From assembly GCF_015500055.1 (NCBI RefSeq), contig NZ_CP045492.1:1932501-1996500 (forward strand): a stretch of 64,000 nucleotides of DNA, read 5' to 3'. A program made the position numbers and the translations under genes. Of the stretch, positions 1 to 9,298 are shown piece by piece. The stretch's first letter is position 1. Every line of letters starts with the position of its first letter. The stretch is from Mesorhizobium sp. NBSH29. GTDB lineage: Bacteria; Pseudomonadota; Alphaproteobacteria; Rhizobiales; Rhizobiaceae. Below the pieces are notes generated by a model, which was given only the letters and a program-made list of their open reading frames with translations, was not told the DNA's origin and ran no database searches.

Positions 1-202
1 TATCGAGTTCAAAGTTAACCTTCTGGCGCCCGGGCGGGGCGCGCGGTTTCTTTTTCGCGGCTCCGTCACCAAGCCTGGCCGAACGATTATTGTGGCCGAC
101 GGTCAGGCCTATGCAATATCGGTTGATGGCGACGCAAAGCTTATTGCAACCATGACCGGAACAATGATGACCGTGATGGGTAGGGACGGTATTGAGGGCT
201 GA
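1..202 (+). CDS. PaaI-family (hotdog fold) thioesterase, 3' end only
   Basis: Reading frame open from the window edge to a TGA at 200-202, so only the last ~66 residues are visible. They read as the C-terminal half of a PaaI-type acyl-CoA thioesterase: a strand VEFK/IEFKVNLL-like segment, then GRTIIVADGQAYA, then a closing strand ending in TMTGTMMTV. This is the usual order of the hotdog fold, and such enzymes hydrolyse acyl- or aryl-CoA thioesters. The active-site helix lies upstream, outside the window. The next gene starts 5 nt after the stop, so the two are probably co-transcribed. The family call is fairly safe; the substrate is unknown. Confidence 0.7.
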   Translation, partial: IEFKVNLLAPGRGARFLFRGSVTKPGRTIIVADGQAYAISVDGDAKLIATMTGTMMTVMGRDGIEG

Positions 203-207
203 TCGAT

Positions 208-852
208 ATGTTTGAGCTGAAGCATGTCGCTGGCAATAAAATTCTCTACGTCATGGCCGCAGATGCCGAATACGGGCCGCACCTCAAGGCACGGTTCACG
301 CCGCTTATCACTGGTGTCGGCCCGGTCGAGGCGGCGGTTGCGGTGGCCGCTGAACTGGCTATCTTGAAGGCATACGCTTCTCTGCCCGATCTGGTCGTAT
401 CTCTCGGTTCAGCTGGCAGCTCGACGCTGGAGCAAACCAAGATCTACCAAGCGGTATCGGTTTCGTACCGCGACATGGACGCATCGCCCCTCGGATTTCC
501 TAAAGGCGCAACGCCGTTTCTCGACTTGCCCATTGCGCTGCCGCTTGCCTATAAGGTGCGCGGTATTTCCGAGGCGCACCTATCTACCGGCGCGGGCATC
601 GTTTCAGGCGCGGGCTATGGCGGCATCGATGCCGATATGGTGGATATGGAGAGCTTTGCCGTCCTCCGCGCCTGCCACCGCTTTGGCGTGCCACTCATCG
701 CGTTGCGCGGCATATCCGACGGTACAACCGACCTCACTCACATCGGCAGTTGGACCGAATACCTCCACGTGATTGACGAAAAGCTTGGATCAGCGGTTGA
801 CGCGCTGGAAGCAGATATAGCCTCAGGCGCGCTCTACCTGACCGGTGATTAG
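208..852 (+). CDS. mtnN: 5'-methylthioadenosine/S-adenosylhomocysteine nucleosidase
   Basis: 214 residues, close to the length of alphaproteobacterial MTA/SAH nucleosidases. It would cleave the glycosidic bond of methylthioadenosine and S-adenosylhomocysteine to adenine plus the thioribose, recycling by-products of polyamine synthesis and methylation in the cytoplasm. Visible motifs are the early GVGPVEAAV loop, a VSLGSAG phosphate-binding-like strand, the purine/ribose motif VDMESFA (residues ~146-152) and the catalytic-Asp motif RGISDGT (~168). Starts 5 nt after the preceding thioesterase stop. A 7-bp inverted repeat (ACAGAAA/TTTCTGT, 869-887) follows the stop and may be a weak terminator. 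Confidence 0.85.
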   Translation: MFELKHVAGNKILYVMAADAEYGPHLKARFTPLITGVGPVEAAVAVAAELAILKAYASLPDLVVSLGSAGSSTLEQTKIYQAVSVSYRDMDASPLGFPKGATPFLDLPIALPLAYKVRGISEAHLSTGAGIVSGAGYGGIDADMVDMESFAVLRACHRFGVPLIALRGISDGTTDLTHIGSWTEYLHVIDEKLGSAVDALEADIASGALYLTGD

Positions 853-1152
853 AAATCCCCTTTGCCGCACAGAAATCGATTTTCTGTCGGAAACCGGCCG
901 ACGAAAATCAGGACCATCGCACGTGTGCCATCGTCTACCCTGTACCGGGATTCGACCTCGATCTCGCTGACTTCCAAAAATTGCTGACGGTTTAAACTCC
1001 GGCCTGTCGCGAGCATACAGAAACACGAAAGTGGTATTGTCTCAGAAAGCAGGCTTCTTGTCTCCCTGAGCACACCGCTCAAATTATTGAGATCATTGTC
1101 AAAATTGACGCCAGACGATATATTGGTACCCGATTGGCAGCTCGGGGGAGCC
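853..1152. other. 300-bp intergenic stretch
   Basis: Between mtnN and the first AraC-type gene. It has short open frames on the minus strand but none with homology I recognise or a convincing ribosome binding site. The only structure seen is the 7-bp inverted repeat at 869-887. It probably carries the promoter of the downstream regulators, which I could not locate. Confidence 0.4.
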
Positions 1153-2115
1153 ATGCAGGAAAAGACCAAATTCTCTTCATCTGCCCTTGGGGCAGCTCTC
1201 GATGAAAAATCAAGGTATGCGCTCTGGCAGGAGATTCACAATGATCAGATCTGGTCCGTCGACTACAGCGTAGGCGAAAGTGTGCCGTTTCAAGCGGAAA
1301 TAGAAGCGTTCGGAGTTGGACAACTGGTAGTTGGCAAAATGTCGGGCTCGATAAAGCGCGCCAGCAGGCAGGCCACCAACGTTTCAGCGGACGGACGCGA
1401 TGGCTATCTCCTCTTGATCAATAAATCCGGTTTTGAACTGAGGGGTTCACAGGTCGGCCGAGACTACGGTATCGGCTTGGACTCCGGTGCGCTTGTGTCT
1501 GCGTCCGAGCCACTCGTGATGGCGGGCAATGATACCAATTCTTGGATGAACATCGTCATCCCGGCCAAAGTGATGACGGACAGTTTCGCTTCAGTAGAAG
1601 ATATGCTGGCCCGGCCGATTGCTGCGGACAATGAGGCCCTGAAACTACTTATTCGCTATTGCCAATTTTTGGAGGAAGGACCGGTGCTCGCCTCCCAAGA
1701 CATCATCGCCCATGCCACCAATACGATCCTTGATCTTATTGGCCTTGCCGCAGGCGCTCGGGGATCTGCCGTTGAACTCGCGGGAGTGCGAGGCATGCGC
1801 GCGGCGCGGCTAGCCGCGATCCTCGGCAGGATAGATGCTGACTTCGCAAATCCCCGGATATCGGCACCCTCGGTAGCTGAGGCGCTGGGTGTTTCGGTGC
1901 GTTACGTTCACGACATCCTGATGGAGACCGGCCTCGGATTTTCCGAGCGCGTACTGGAGTTGCGCCTGCAAAAGGCAAAGCGGATGCTAGCTGGAGGGCG
2001 CCATACCCACCTGCGAATAAGTGACATCGCACTTGCGGTAGGCTTCGGCGATATCTCCTACTTCAACCGAAGTTTCCGCCGCCGTTTCGGGGCGACGCCA
2101 ACGTCTGTTCGATAG
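1153..2115 (+). CDS. AraC-family transcriptional regulator (first of tandem pair)
   Basis: About 320 residues from the ATG at 1153, which has GGGGAG just upstream. An in-frame TTG at 1087 would add 22 residues, but the protein aligns with its neighbour from about the ATG. The N-terminal two thirds resemble the AraC-binding-like domain (start EKSRYALWQEIHNDQ). The C-terminal ~100 residues form the double helix-turn-helix: SVAEALGVSVRYVHDILMETG, then the second HTH ISDIALAVGFGDISYFNRSFRRRFGATP. The effector is unknown. It ends 5 nt before a paralogue sharing much of the same sequence, a tandem duplication. The pair lies directly upstream of a large autotransporter, which may be its target; that link is positional only. 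Confidence 0.85.
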   Translation: MQEKTKFSSSALGAALDEKSRYALWQEIHNDQIWSVDYSVGESVPFQAEIEAFGVGQLVVGKMSGSIKRASRQATNVSADGRDGYLLLINKSGFELRGSQVGRDYGIGLDSGALVSASEPLVMAGNDTNSWMNIVIPAKVMTDSFASVEDMLARPIAADNEALKLLIRYCQFLEEGPVLASQDIIAHATNTILDLIGLAAGARGSAVELAGVRGMRAARLAAILGRIDADFANPRISAPSVAEALGVSVRYVHDILMETGLGFSERVLELRLQKAKRMLAGGRHTHLRISDIALAVGFGDISYFNRSFRRRFGATPTSVR

Positions 2116-2120
2116 GCACG

Positions 2121-3101
2121 ATGAAAAAGCCGCTCGGACCCATACTCGAGAAACTCACATTCTCGTCCGACATGCTGCCCTCCGGGCTGGATGACCATGC
2201 GCGGTTTAAGCTTTGGCGCGATATCCACAATGTGCAGATCGTTTCGATGGACTACGCCACTGCGGAGTCTCTGCCTTTTTCTGCGCGTATCGACAGTGTG
2301 GCTGTGGGCAACATCGTTGTAGGCACCATGTTCGGGACAGTTACAAAGGCTGAGCGCACACGGACCAACATCTCGGAGGACACCGGCGGCGGCTATTGTT
2401 TGTTCATCAACGAAGGCGCGACGGATCTCGTAGGCACGCAGAGAAATCGAGAGTTCACGGTGGCTGCCGGTGAAGCTGTTCTGCTGTCGGGCGCCGAACC
2501 GATCAAGATGGCAGGGGGAGACGAGAACGTCTGGACCAGCGTCATCATGCCCGATGCCACACTGACACATGAGTTCTCGGGCATTGACGATCGCACGGCC
2601 ATACAGGTCAACTTGCAAAGCGAAGGGCTTCGCTTCTTAAAACGGTACTGGCAGTTTGTCGCGTCCCAACCCCCAGTGACAGCAGCAGTTGCCGCACACA
2701 CGGCTGAAACCATAGTCGATCTTGTCGGACTGGCGGTTGGCCTGAAGGGTCGTGATATTGAAGTTGGCTCGTCGCACAGGTTGCGGGCAGCCCGCGTCGG
2801 CGCAGTGCTGAAAACAATTGCCGATCACTATTCTGATCCCAATCTGTCGGTACAAACAATCGCGGCGGCACTTTCTCTTTCGGTACGCTACATTCATGAT
2901 TTGCTGCACGAAACAGGACAAGGTTTCTCAGAGCGCGTGCTCGAATTGCGGCTACAAAAAGCCCGACGCCTACTTGCCGACCATGCGAGCGATGCTCTGC
3001 GCATCAGTGACATCGCTCTTCTGTCCGGCTTCAACGACGTGTCGTATTTCAACCGCTGTTTCCGTCGTCGTTTTGGCTGCACGCCCACGGCAGCACGTTA
3101 A
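2121..3101 (+). CDS. AraC-family transcriptional regulator (second of tandem pair)
   Basis: 326 residues, ATG start 5 nt after the preceding stop, so almost certainly one transcript. It shares the architecture and many exact stretches with the upstream gene: DHARFKLWRDIHNVQ near the N-terminus, GFSERVLELRLQKARRLL between the two helix-turn-helices, and RISDIALLSGFNDVSYFNRCFRRRFGCTP at the C-terminus. The DNA-recognition helices differ slightly between the copies (GFGDIS versus GFNDVS), as do the N-terminal ligand domains. They may therefore bind similar operators in response to different cues, or form heterodimers. Family assignment is firm; function is inferred. Confidence 0.87.
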   Translation: MKKPLGPILEKLTFSSDMLPSGLDDHARFKLWRDIHNVQIVSMDYATAESLPFSARIDSVAVGNIVVGTMFGTVTKAERTRTNISEDTGGGYCLFINEGATDLVGTQRNREFTVAAGEAVLLSGAEPIKMAGGDENVWTSVIMPDATLTHEFSGIDDRTAIQVNLQSEGLRFLKRYWQFVASQPPVTAAVAAHTAETIVDLVGLAVGLKGRDIEVGSSHRLRAARVGAVLKTIADHYSDPNLSVQTIAAALSLSVRYIHDLLHETGQGFSERVLELRLQKARRLLADHASDALRISDIALLSGFNDVSYFNRCFRRRFGCTPTAAR

Positions 3102-3320
3102 GAGTAGCCCGGCGAAGTGCATCGCGTTCTGCATCCTAAAGCGCTTACAAAAAGCCTTCGGGCGCGGCGCATTTTTCAAGTCTTGTGGTGTTTTTGCCAC
3201 AGGTGCGACAGAAATGAACGAGTGCAGTCCAGGTCAAATCTGGCTCCTCCCAGTCCAAGACGTCAATTGTGAACGGTGTCATACCAACTCCCAACCGCAT
3301 AGCACCGCATGGGATTTTGT

Positions 3321-6300
3321 ATGATATTGATGTCCGTATCGACGCGCAGCCAGAGAGCACGTCAAAACAGGAATCTGCAATTAGCGAGCGTCAGCGCACT
3401 AGCATTGACGCTGGGGCTGGCGGTGCTTCCTGCTTCGGCAGACCAGACTTGGAATGGTGGGGCATCCAGCAATTGGTTCGACCCAGCGAATTGGACGCCA
3501 GGGTCCGTGCCTACAGCCGCAGATTTCACCAACATCGACAACTCGACATTTAATCCCACCGTGGTCAACGGCGCGAACGCCAATGCTCTGATCCTTTTCG
3601 TAGGCAGAACCGCGGGTAGCAATGGCACGCTTACCATTTCTGGCGGAGGGACGGTGAGCGATAGCCAGGGTGTGATCGGCAACCAGATTGGATCCAAGGG
3701 CACAGTAAACGTAACAGGGCTGGGCTCTGCCTGGAATCATCTTTTTGATCTTTATATTGCCAACGGCGGAGTTGGCACCATGAACATCGCCAACAACGCG
3801 TCGGTCAGCAACATCAACGCATCGATTTCCGATATTTCAACAGCGTCGGGCTTGGTTGAAGTCAGTTCGGGTGGTGTCTGGACAAACACCGGGATTCTGA
3901 CAGTGGGCAACGGCGGCAATGCCCTGTTGGATGTGAACACCGGTGGCAAGGTCACAAATACAGCTGCTTATGTCGGGCAGTCAGCAGGCTCTCACGGCGA
4001 AGTAATTGTCCAGGGAGTGGGATCTGACTGGACCAGTTCAGGAAGCGTGACGGTTGGTGAGGACGGAAGCGGCATTGTATCCATATTGAACGCCGCGACC
4101 GCAAAAGCCGCCTCTGCTATCCTCGGTACCCATGCGGGCAGCAGCGGCGAGGTCCACGTGGACGGTTCTGGCTCTAAATGGACACTTACGGGGGATCTGA
4201 CCGCTGGCAAGGCAGGCGTTGGCTACGTCTATGTCAACGGTGGCACCATGACAGCTGTCAAAGGCCTCTTTGGGGTGGACTCGGGAAGTTATGGAACGGC
4301 TGAAGTGAGCGGCCTCAACTCGAAGCTGGACTTTAGCGGTGATCTAACTTTGGGCGTGGATTCCAACGCTTTGCTGAATATCAACCAGGGAGGGGTTGTC
4401 ACAAACAAGATTGCAACGCTGGGCTTGAACTCAGACTCGAATGGGAGCGTCAAGATTGATGGCGTGGACTCCCAATGGACCAGCACGCAAACGATTGTCG
4501 GCATGTCAGGCACGGGCGTCGTGGGGATCACGAACGGCGGCAAGGCGATCAGCAACAGCGCCGTAATCGGTAATCAAACGGGTTCCCACGGTGAAGCAGT
4601 CATCGACGGGTCCGGATCGAACTGGAAAACATTCTCCATGCTCGTGGGAGGAAGTGGCACCGGCTATTTGACTATTTCAAATAAGGGCAGTGCGAATGCG
4701 GCCGACGTCTATGTGGCTTTCAACGGTGGTGAAGGCTACGCCACAGTGCGCGACGTCGGCTCCCTCTGGACCGTTACCGGCCACGTCCATGTAGGCAACA
4801 ACGGAAAGGGCGTTCTCAATGTCCTGAATGGCGGTGTGGTACAGAGCGTGACAGGCAGCCTCGGTCGAAATGTCGACGGGGATGGCACCGCGATTGTCGC
4901 CGGCACGGGCTCTGCATGGATGAACAGCAGTGGTTTTACTGTTGGCGGCAACGGCGCGGGATCACTCACCATCTCAAATGGTGGTCTTGTTTCCGCGCTT
5001 GAAAGTTTCGTTGGCGAAGGCGTCGGCAGCACCGGCGTCGCCAATGTGGATGGTCCAAACTCGCTTTGGGCAAACAGTGGTAACCTCAGCATTGGTTCCA
5101 GTGGCGCAGGTGCGGTTACTATCACCAATGGCGGGGAGATTACTTCCAAGACAGGGTTCATAGGACTGGATGAAAAGTCGGAAGGTCAGCTCACCATAGA
5201 CGGTGCGGGATCCGGTTGGACAAATGCCACCGATCTCAGCATTGGCTTCAAGGGCAACGCCGTTGCGACTGTCTTGAATGGTGGAACTCTGTCCAGCCAG
5301 AATACGTCCCTGGGCGTTTTTGACACAGGTGACGGCACAGTGACCATCAGAGGGACTGGTTCGCTCTGGGCCACGGCCAACTGGCTTACCATCGGAGAGA
5401 CTGGCCGCGGAACGGCAGAAATTCTTGCCGGTGCACAGGCCACCTCAAAGGTCACGTATCTCGGTTCAAGCATCACCGGAACAGGTCAGGTGCGCGTCGA
5501 TGGTGCAGGAAGCGCCTTCTCCAATACGAGCGGCATACTGGTCGGCGGACTTGGCAAAGGCACGCTTGATATCACCAATGGAGGTGTCGTGACCAATGGT
5601 GCCAGCTATGTCGCATTGGGGGCAGCGTCCCTCGGAACCGTCACTGTTGACGGTGTCGGATCTGTGTTCGCAACAACGGGCGACCTGACACTGGCGCTTT
5701 CTGGCGATGGCGCGATCACCGCTGCCAATGGCGGTAGCGTAACAACGGGGGGCACCACCCAATTAGCGGGAAGCGCAGGTTCTCGTGCCAACCTCAGCAT
5801 CGGTGGCGCGGTGGGCGCGGCTGCCACTGGCGCCGGCAAATTCTCGTCTGCAGGCCTGGTTTTCGGTGCTGGCGATGGTTCGATAAACTTCAACCACACC
5901 GACTCCAACTATGCCTTTGGCACGGTCCTCACAGGCTCCGGCACGCTCAACCAGGTTTCCGGCAATACCGACTTCACCAGTGCGTCGGATGCGTTCACAG
6001 GCATGGTCAATGTCAGCGGTGGTCGTCTTGCCGTCAACGGATCGCTCGCCAACGGCATCGTCTCGATCGCAGGCGGCACGCTTGGTGGAAATGGTACAGT
6101 AGGCGGCATCGCGGCAAAGTCGGGCGGCATCATTGCGCCCGGAAATTCCATTGGAACGTTGAATGTCGCTGGCAATGTCACGCAGGCAGCAGGTTCGGTC
6201 TATCAGGTTGAAGTTACCTCGACAGGCACCTCAGATCTCATTCACGCGACGGGAACGGCAACACTTGATCCGGGTGCTCTGCTTGAAGTCACCAAGCTGG

Positions 6301-7511
6301 ACAGCGCTCCCTATGTGGATGGAACGCGCTACACGATCCTGCAGGCCGACGGCGGCGTGTCGGGAACCTATACGCTGACGGGAACAGCCTTCCTGCACCT
6401 AGTTGACAGCTATGATGCCAACCATGCGTACCTTGACGTCGTCACAAAGAGTTTTGGCTCTGTTGGAGTAACGCCAAACCAGATCGCAACCGCGACTGCG
6501 GTGGAAGCATTGGGAGCCGGCAACCCGGTGTTTGACGCGGTGCTTGCATCGCCGGATGAGGCAGCAGCCCAATATGCATTCGATCAACTCTCCGGAGAAG
6601 TGCACGCCTCGATGCAGGCAGCGATGATCGACGACAGCCGCTTCCTGCGCGATGCTGTAAATGATCGCCTGCGCTCGGCCTTTGCCGGTACGGGTACCTG
6701 GGGACGTGGCTTCGGTGCCTTCGGCGACTGGGATGGCAATGGCAACGCCGCCGAACTGAGCCGCAACATTGGCGGCTTCTTCGCAGGCGCCGACGGTACG
6801 CTGGGTGAGGGCTGGAATGTGGGTCTGACTGCCGGCTACAGCCATGCAAGCTTTGACGTGGAAGCGCGCGGTTCCTCGGCCGGCAGCGATGACTACCACG
6901 TTGGCACTTATGCCGGCAAAGAGCTTGGCCACCTCGCACTGCGCTCTGGTTTAGCCTATAGCTGGCACGAAATTTCCACGAGCCGCGACGTCGCGCTGCC
7001 GGGCTATGCCGACCGCTTCGAGGCAGATTACAGCGCTGCTACCACGCAGGCATTCGGTGAAGTAGCGTTCAAGGTCGACGCAGGGCAGATCGCGTTCGAA
7101 CCGTTTGCCAACCTTGCCTATGTCCATCTTTCGACCGATGGCTTTACCGAGAAAGGAGGCGCTGGCGCCTTGTCTGTTGCATCAGATGGGCTGGACACCA
7201 CCTTCACCACGCTGGGCCTGCGCGCCTCCACCAGGATTGCGATGGAAAATGCCAAATCACTCAACCTTCACGGTATGGTCGGCTGGCGTCACGCATTCGG
7301 CGATGTCACGGCCGGCACCACGATGTCCTTTACCGGAACCCCAAGCTTCGGCATTGCTGGCGTACCGATTGCCGGAGACACCGCGCTCATCGACATCGGC
7401 ATCGGGCTGGCGCTCACGTCGAGCGCAACGTTGGACCTGACCTACGGCGGCCAGTTCGGTTCCGGCGTCACCGACCAAAGCATTCAGGGCAGCTTCAACG
7501 TAAAGTTCTGA
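3321..7511 (+). CDS. Autotransporter (type Va secretion) with T5SS/PEP-CTERM-type repeats
   Basis: Nearly 1400 residues. The start is taken at the ATG at 3321, which has GGGA 6 nt upstream; ATGs at 3309 and 3330 are alternatives. Order: a long signal peptide (basic RSQRARQNR, then the core ALALTLGLAVLPASA); an opening motif TWNGG..SNWFDPANW typical of autotransporter passengers; about 14 tandem ~49-residue repeats of the form V-x-G-x-GS-x-W...LTVG..G.G.L.I.NGG.V; one autotransporter-associated beta-strand repeat (GSGTLNQVSG to GNGTVGG, with IIAPGNSIGTLNV); then a C-terminal beta-barrel of ~280 residues ending in phenylalanine (FNVKF). The passenger should be a surface-exposed beta-helix, probably adhesive. 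No protease catalytic motif was seen. Confidence 0.9.
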   Translation: MILMSVSTRSQRARQNRNLQLASVSALALTLGLAVLPASADQTWNGGASSNWFDPANWTPGSVPTAADFTNIDNSTFNPTVVNGANANALILFVGRTAGSNGTLTISGGGTVSDSQGVIGNQIGSKGTVNVTGLGSAWNHLFDLYIANGGVGTMNIANNASVSNINASISDISTASGLVEVSSGGVWTNTGILTVGNGGNALLDVNTGGKVTNTAAYVGQSAGSHGEVIVQGVGSDWTSSGSVTVGEDGSGIVSILNAATAKAASAILGTHAGSSGEVHVDGSGSKWTLTGDLTAGKAGVGYVYVNGGTMTAVKGLFGVDSGSYGTAEVSGLNSKLDFSGDLTLGVDSNALLNINQGGVVTNKIATLGLNSDSNGSVKIDGVDSQWTSTQTIVGMSGTGVVGITNGGKAISNSAVIGNQTGSHGEAVIDGSGSNWKTFSMLVGGSGTGYLTISNKGSANAADVYVAFNGGEGYATVRDVGSLWTVTGHVHVGNNGKGVLNVLNGGVVQSVTGSLGRNVDGDGTAIVAGTGSAWMNSSGFTVGGNGAGSLTISNGGLVSALESFVGEGVGSTGVANVDGPNSLWANSGNLSIGSSGAGAVTITNGGEITSKTGFIGLDEKSEGQLTIDGAGSGWTNATDLSIGFKGNAVATVLNGGTLSSQNTSLGVFDTGDGTVTIRGTGSLWATANWLTIGETGRGTAEILAGAQATSKVTYLGSSITGTGQVRVDGAGSAFSNTSGILVGGLGKGTLDITNGGVVTNGASYVALGAASLGTVTVDGVGSVFATTGDLTLALSGDGAITAANGGSVTTGGTTQLAGSAGSRANLSIGGAVGAAATGAGKFSSAGLVFGAGDGSINFNHTDSNYAFGTVLTGSGTLNQVSGNTDFTSASDAFTGMVNVSGGRLAVNGSLANGIVSIAGGTLGGNGTVGGIAAKSGGIIAPGNSIGTLNVAGNVTQAAGSVYQVEVTSTGTSDLIHATGTATLDPGALLEVTKLDSAPYVDGTRYTILQADGGVSGTYTLTGTAFLHLVDSYDANHAYLDVVTKSFGSVGVTPNQIATATAVEALGAGNPVFDAVLASPDEAAAQYAFDQLSGEVHASMQAAMIDDSRFLRDAVNDRLRSAFAGTGTWGRGFGAFGDWDGNGNAAELSRNIGGFFAGADGTLGEGWNVGLTAGYSHASFDVEARGSSAGSDDYHVGTYAGKELGHLALRSGLAYSWHEISTSRDVALPGYADRFEADYSAATTQAFGEVAFKVDAGQIAFEPFANLAYVHLSTDGFTEKGGAGALSVASDGLDTTFTTLGLRASTRIAMENAKSLNLHGMVGWRHAFGDVTAGTTMSFTGTPSFGIAGVPIAGDTALIDIGIGLALTSSATLDLTYGGQFGSGVTDQSIQGSFNVKF
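3696..5790 (+). repeat. Tandem ~49-codon protein repeats inside the autotransporter
   Basis: About 14 consecutive degenerate units of 48-51 codons. Each carries a GSxW core near its start, a VGxxGxG turn mid-unit and an NGG turn followed by an (L/V)G step before the next unit. Divergence at DNA level is high, so this is an old protein repeat array rather than a recent DNA expansion. It matches my memory of the T5SS/PEP-CTERM-associated repeat family. Confidence 0.75.
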
Positions 7512-7641
7512 TGGAGAAGGGGCAGGATAGCCTCGTCACCCTAATGATTGGTAATTGAGCACGGTGCCCAGCTAGGCAGATAGTGCTGTGCGGTTGCATA
7601 CGCAAACCCAACCAATGCTAGAAAATCTAAAGAGCGGCAGG

Positions 7642-9295
7642 CTATTTGCTCGCGTCTAGCACTGAACGGACTTTCTGAGCGAGTTGCTGCAGTGTGGCCG
7701 GCTTTTGTAACATCGGCGCGTCTTGATCGAGCACGCCGTTGTGCACGACAGCATTTGACGTATATCCGGTGGTGAACAGGACCTTGAGGTCGGGCTTTGC
7801 CTTGCGTGCTGCATCAGCCAGCTGTCGTCCATTCATATCCGGCATCACAACATCGGTCAGCAGCAGGTGGATGTCGGGATTTTCGGCGAGAAGATGCAAG
7901 CCTTCGGCTCCCCCCTCGGCCGCCCGCACCGTGTAGCCAAGTTCGGTCAGCATCTGCACGGTCAACGAGCGCACGCTGGCATCGTCTTCAACGACGAGCA
8001 CGATCTCATTTCCCGTAGGAGTGCCGTTTGCCGCTTCTCGTCGAACAGCTTGGCCGGCGCTATAGCTGCGTGGCAGGTAAATTTTTATCGCCGTGCCCTG
8101 TCCAATTTCGGAATAGATTTTTATGTGTCCACCAGACTGTTTAACGAACCCGAAAACCTGGCTCAGTCCCAATCCTGTTCCCTTGCCTACGCCCTTTGTT
8201 GTGAAGAAAGGTTCAAACGCCTTTTCGATGACTTCGGGAGGCATGCCTGCCCCTGTATCGCTTACCGCGATCAGGACGTACTGGCCGGAGTTCACGCCAT
8301 GTTCGGCCGCATAGACATCATCGATATGCGTATTGGCAGTTTCAACCGTCAGCCTCCCGCCGGAGGGCATTGCATCTCGGGCGTTGACAGCAAGGTTCAA
8401 CACCGCGTTTTCTAGCTGGTTTGCATCAGCCACCGCTTTCCATAGACCGGAGGCCAATACCGTCTCCATCCGGATTTGCTCGCCAAGGGTGCTGCGCAGC
8501 AATTCAGACATCCCCGACACCATCTGGTTGGCATTTAATTGGTTCAGGCGACAGCGGCTGCTGGCGTGAGAATGCAAGCAGCCTGTGGGTCAGCGTCGCC
8601 GCCTTGTTTGCGCCTTCCATGGCCGCATCTATCAGTGCTCCTACATTGGTCTCGCCCTTGGCCAGTCGGCGCTGGATCAAGTTTAGCCCTGAGATGACAA
8701 CGGCCAGCATATTGTTGAAATCATGCGCGATCCCTCCGGTGAGCTGTCCGACGGCCTCCATCTTATGCGCCTGCCTCAAGGTGGCTTCCGCTCTCATGCG
8801 CTCTGCCACTTCCTCGGCCACACGTTGTTCCAGCGTGGTATTCAACTGGCGCAGTTCACCGTTGATGCGTTTCATCTCAGCGCGCGCAGCCAATAGTTCC
8901 TGCTCATAGCGGCGTCGATCGGTAGCGTTAAAGACGGTTATACGCAGAAAGCGCAAATTGCCCGACCCGTCGCGCCGCTCTACAGCATTCACTAGAGAGG
9001 CCAGGCGCGTGCCGTCTGCGCGCACCATGTCCAGCGCCACTTCGTTGAAAAATCCCTGCATCCGCAGCAAGGGCGCAAAATGGGTTTCAAAGTAGATCTT
9101 GCCGGCGATTGTCAACAGGTCGTGAAACGGGCGACCAACAATGTCGTCCGGCTTTCGACCGAGCCAGGCACATAATGTGTCGTTTGCTCGCAGGATCTTT
9201 CCGTTAGGCTCGGCAGAAATATATCCGCAGGGGGCTGTCTCGAACAGATCGGCTAGGTCCTCAAGATCCCCCGCGTTGCTTTGCCCCATTTCCAC
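7642..9295 (-). pseudogene. PAS hybrid histidine kinase with receiver domain, frameshifted
   Basis: Two overlapping minus-strand frames together give one ~550-residue hybrid kinase. The first (9295 down to ~8537) has a PAS domain (LFETAPCGYI...NDTLCAWLGR), a coiled linker and the HisKA box GGIAHDFNN. The second (down to 7642) has the HATPase N box NLAVNARDAM, G boxes DTGAGMP and GKGTGLGLSQ, and a receiver with VVEDD, the phospho-acceptor LLTDVVMPD and LQKP. The frames join at CCAATTAAATGCC: removing one A from the AAA (plus-strand TTT, 8534-8536) restores PEPINANQMVSG across the seam. All catalytic residues are otherwise intact, so this is a recent mutation or an assembly error. Starts with GTG (9295) or ATG (9289), 3 nt after the RsbQ-like gene. 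Confidence 0.85.
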
Positions 9296-9298
9296 AGC

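Noticed and set aside
849-1169. 106-codon minus-strand frame between mtnN and the AraC gene
   Set aside because: No ribosome site or homology; overlaps the AraC gene start.
3696-5790. Regular repeats considered as a CRISPR array
   Set aside because: Repeats are ~147 bp, degenerate and in frame, encoding protein repeats with no spacers of constant length.
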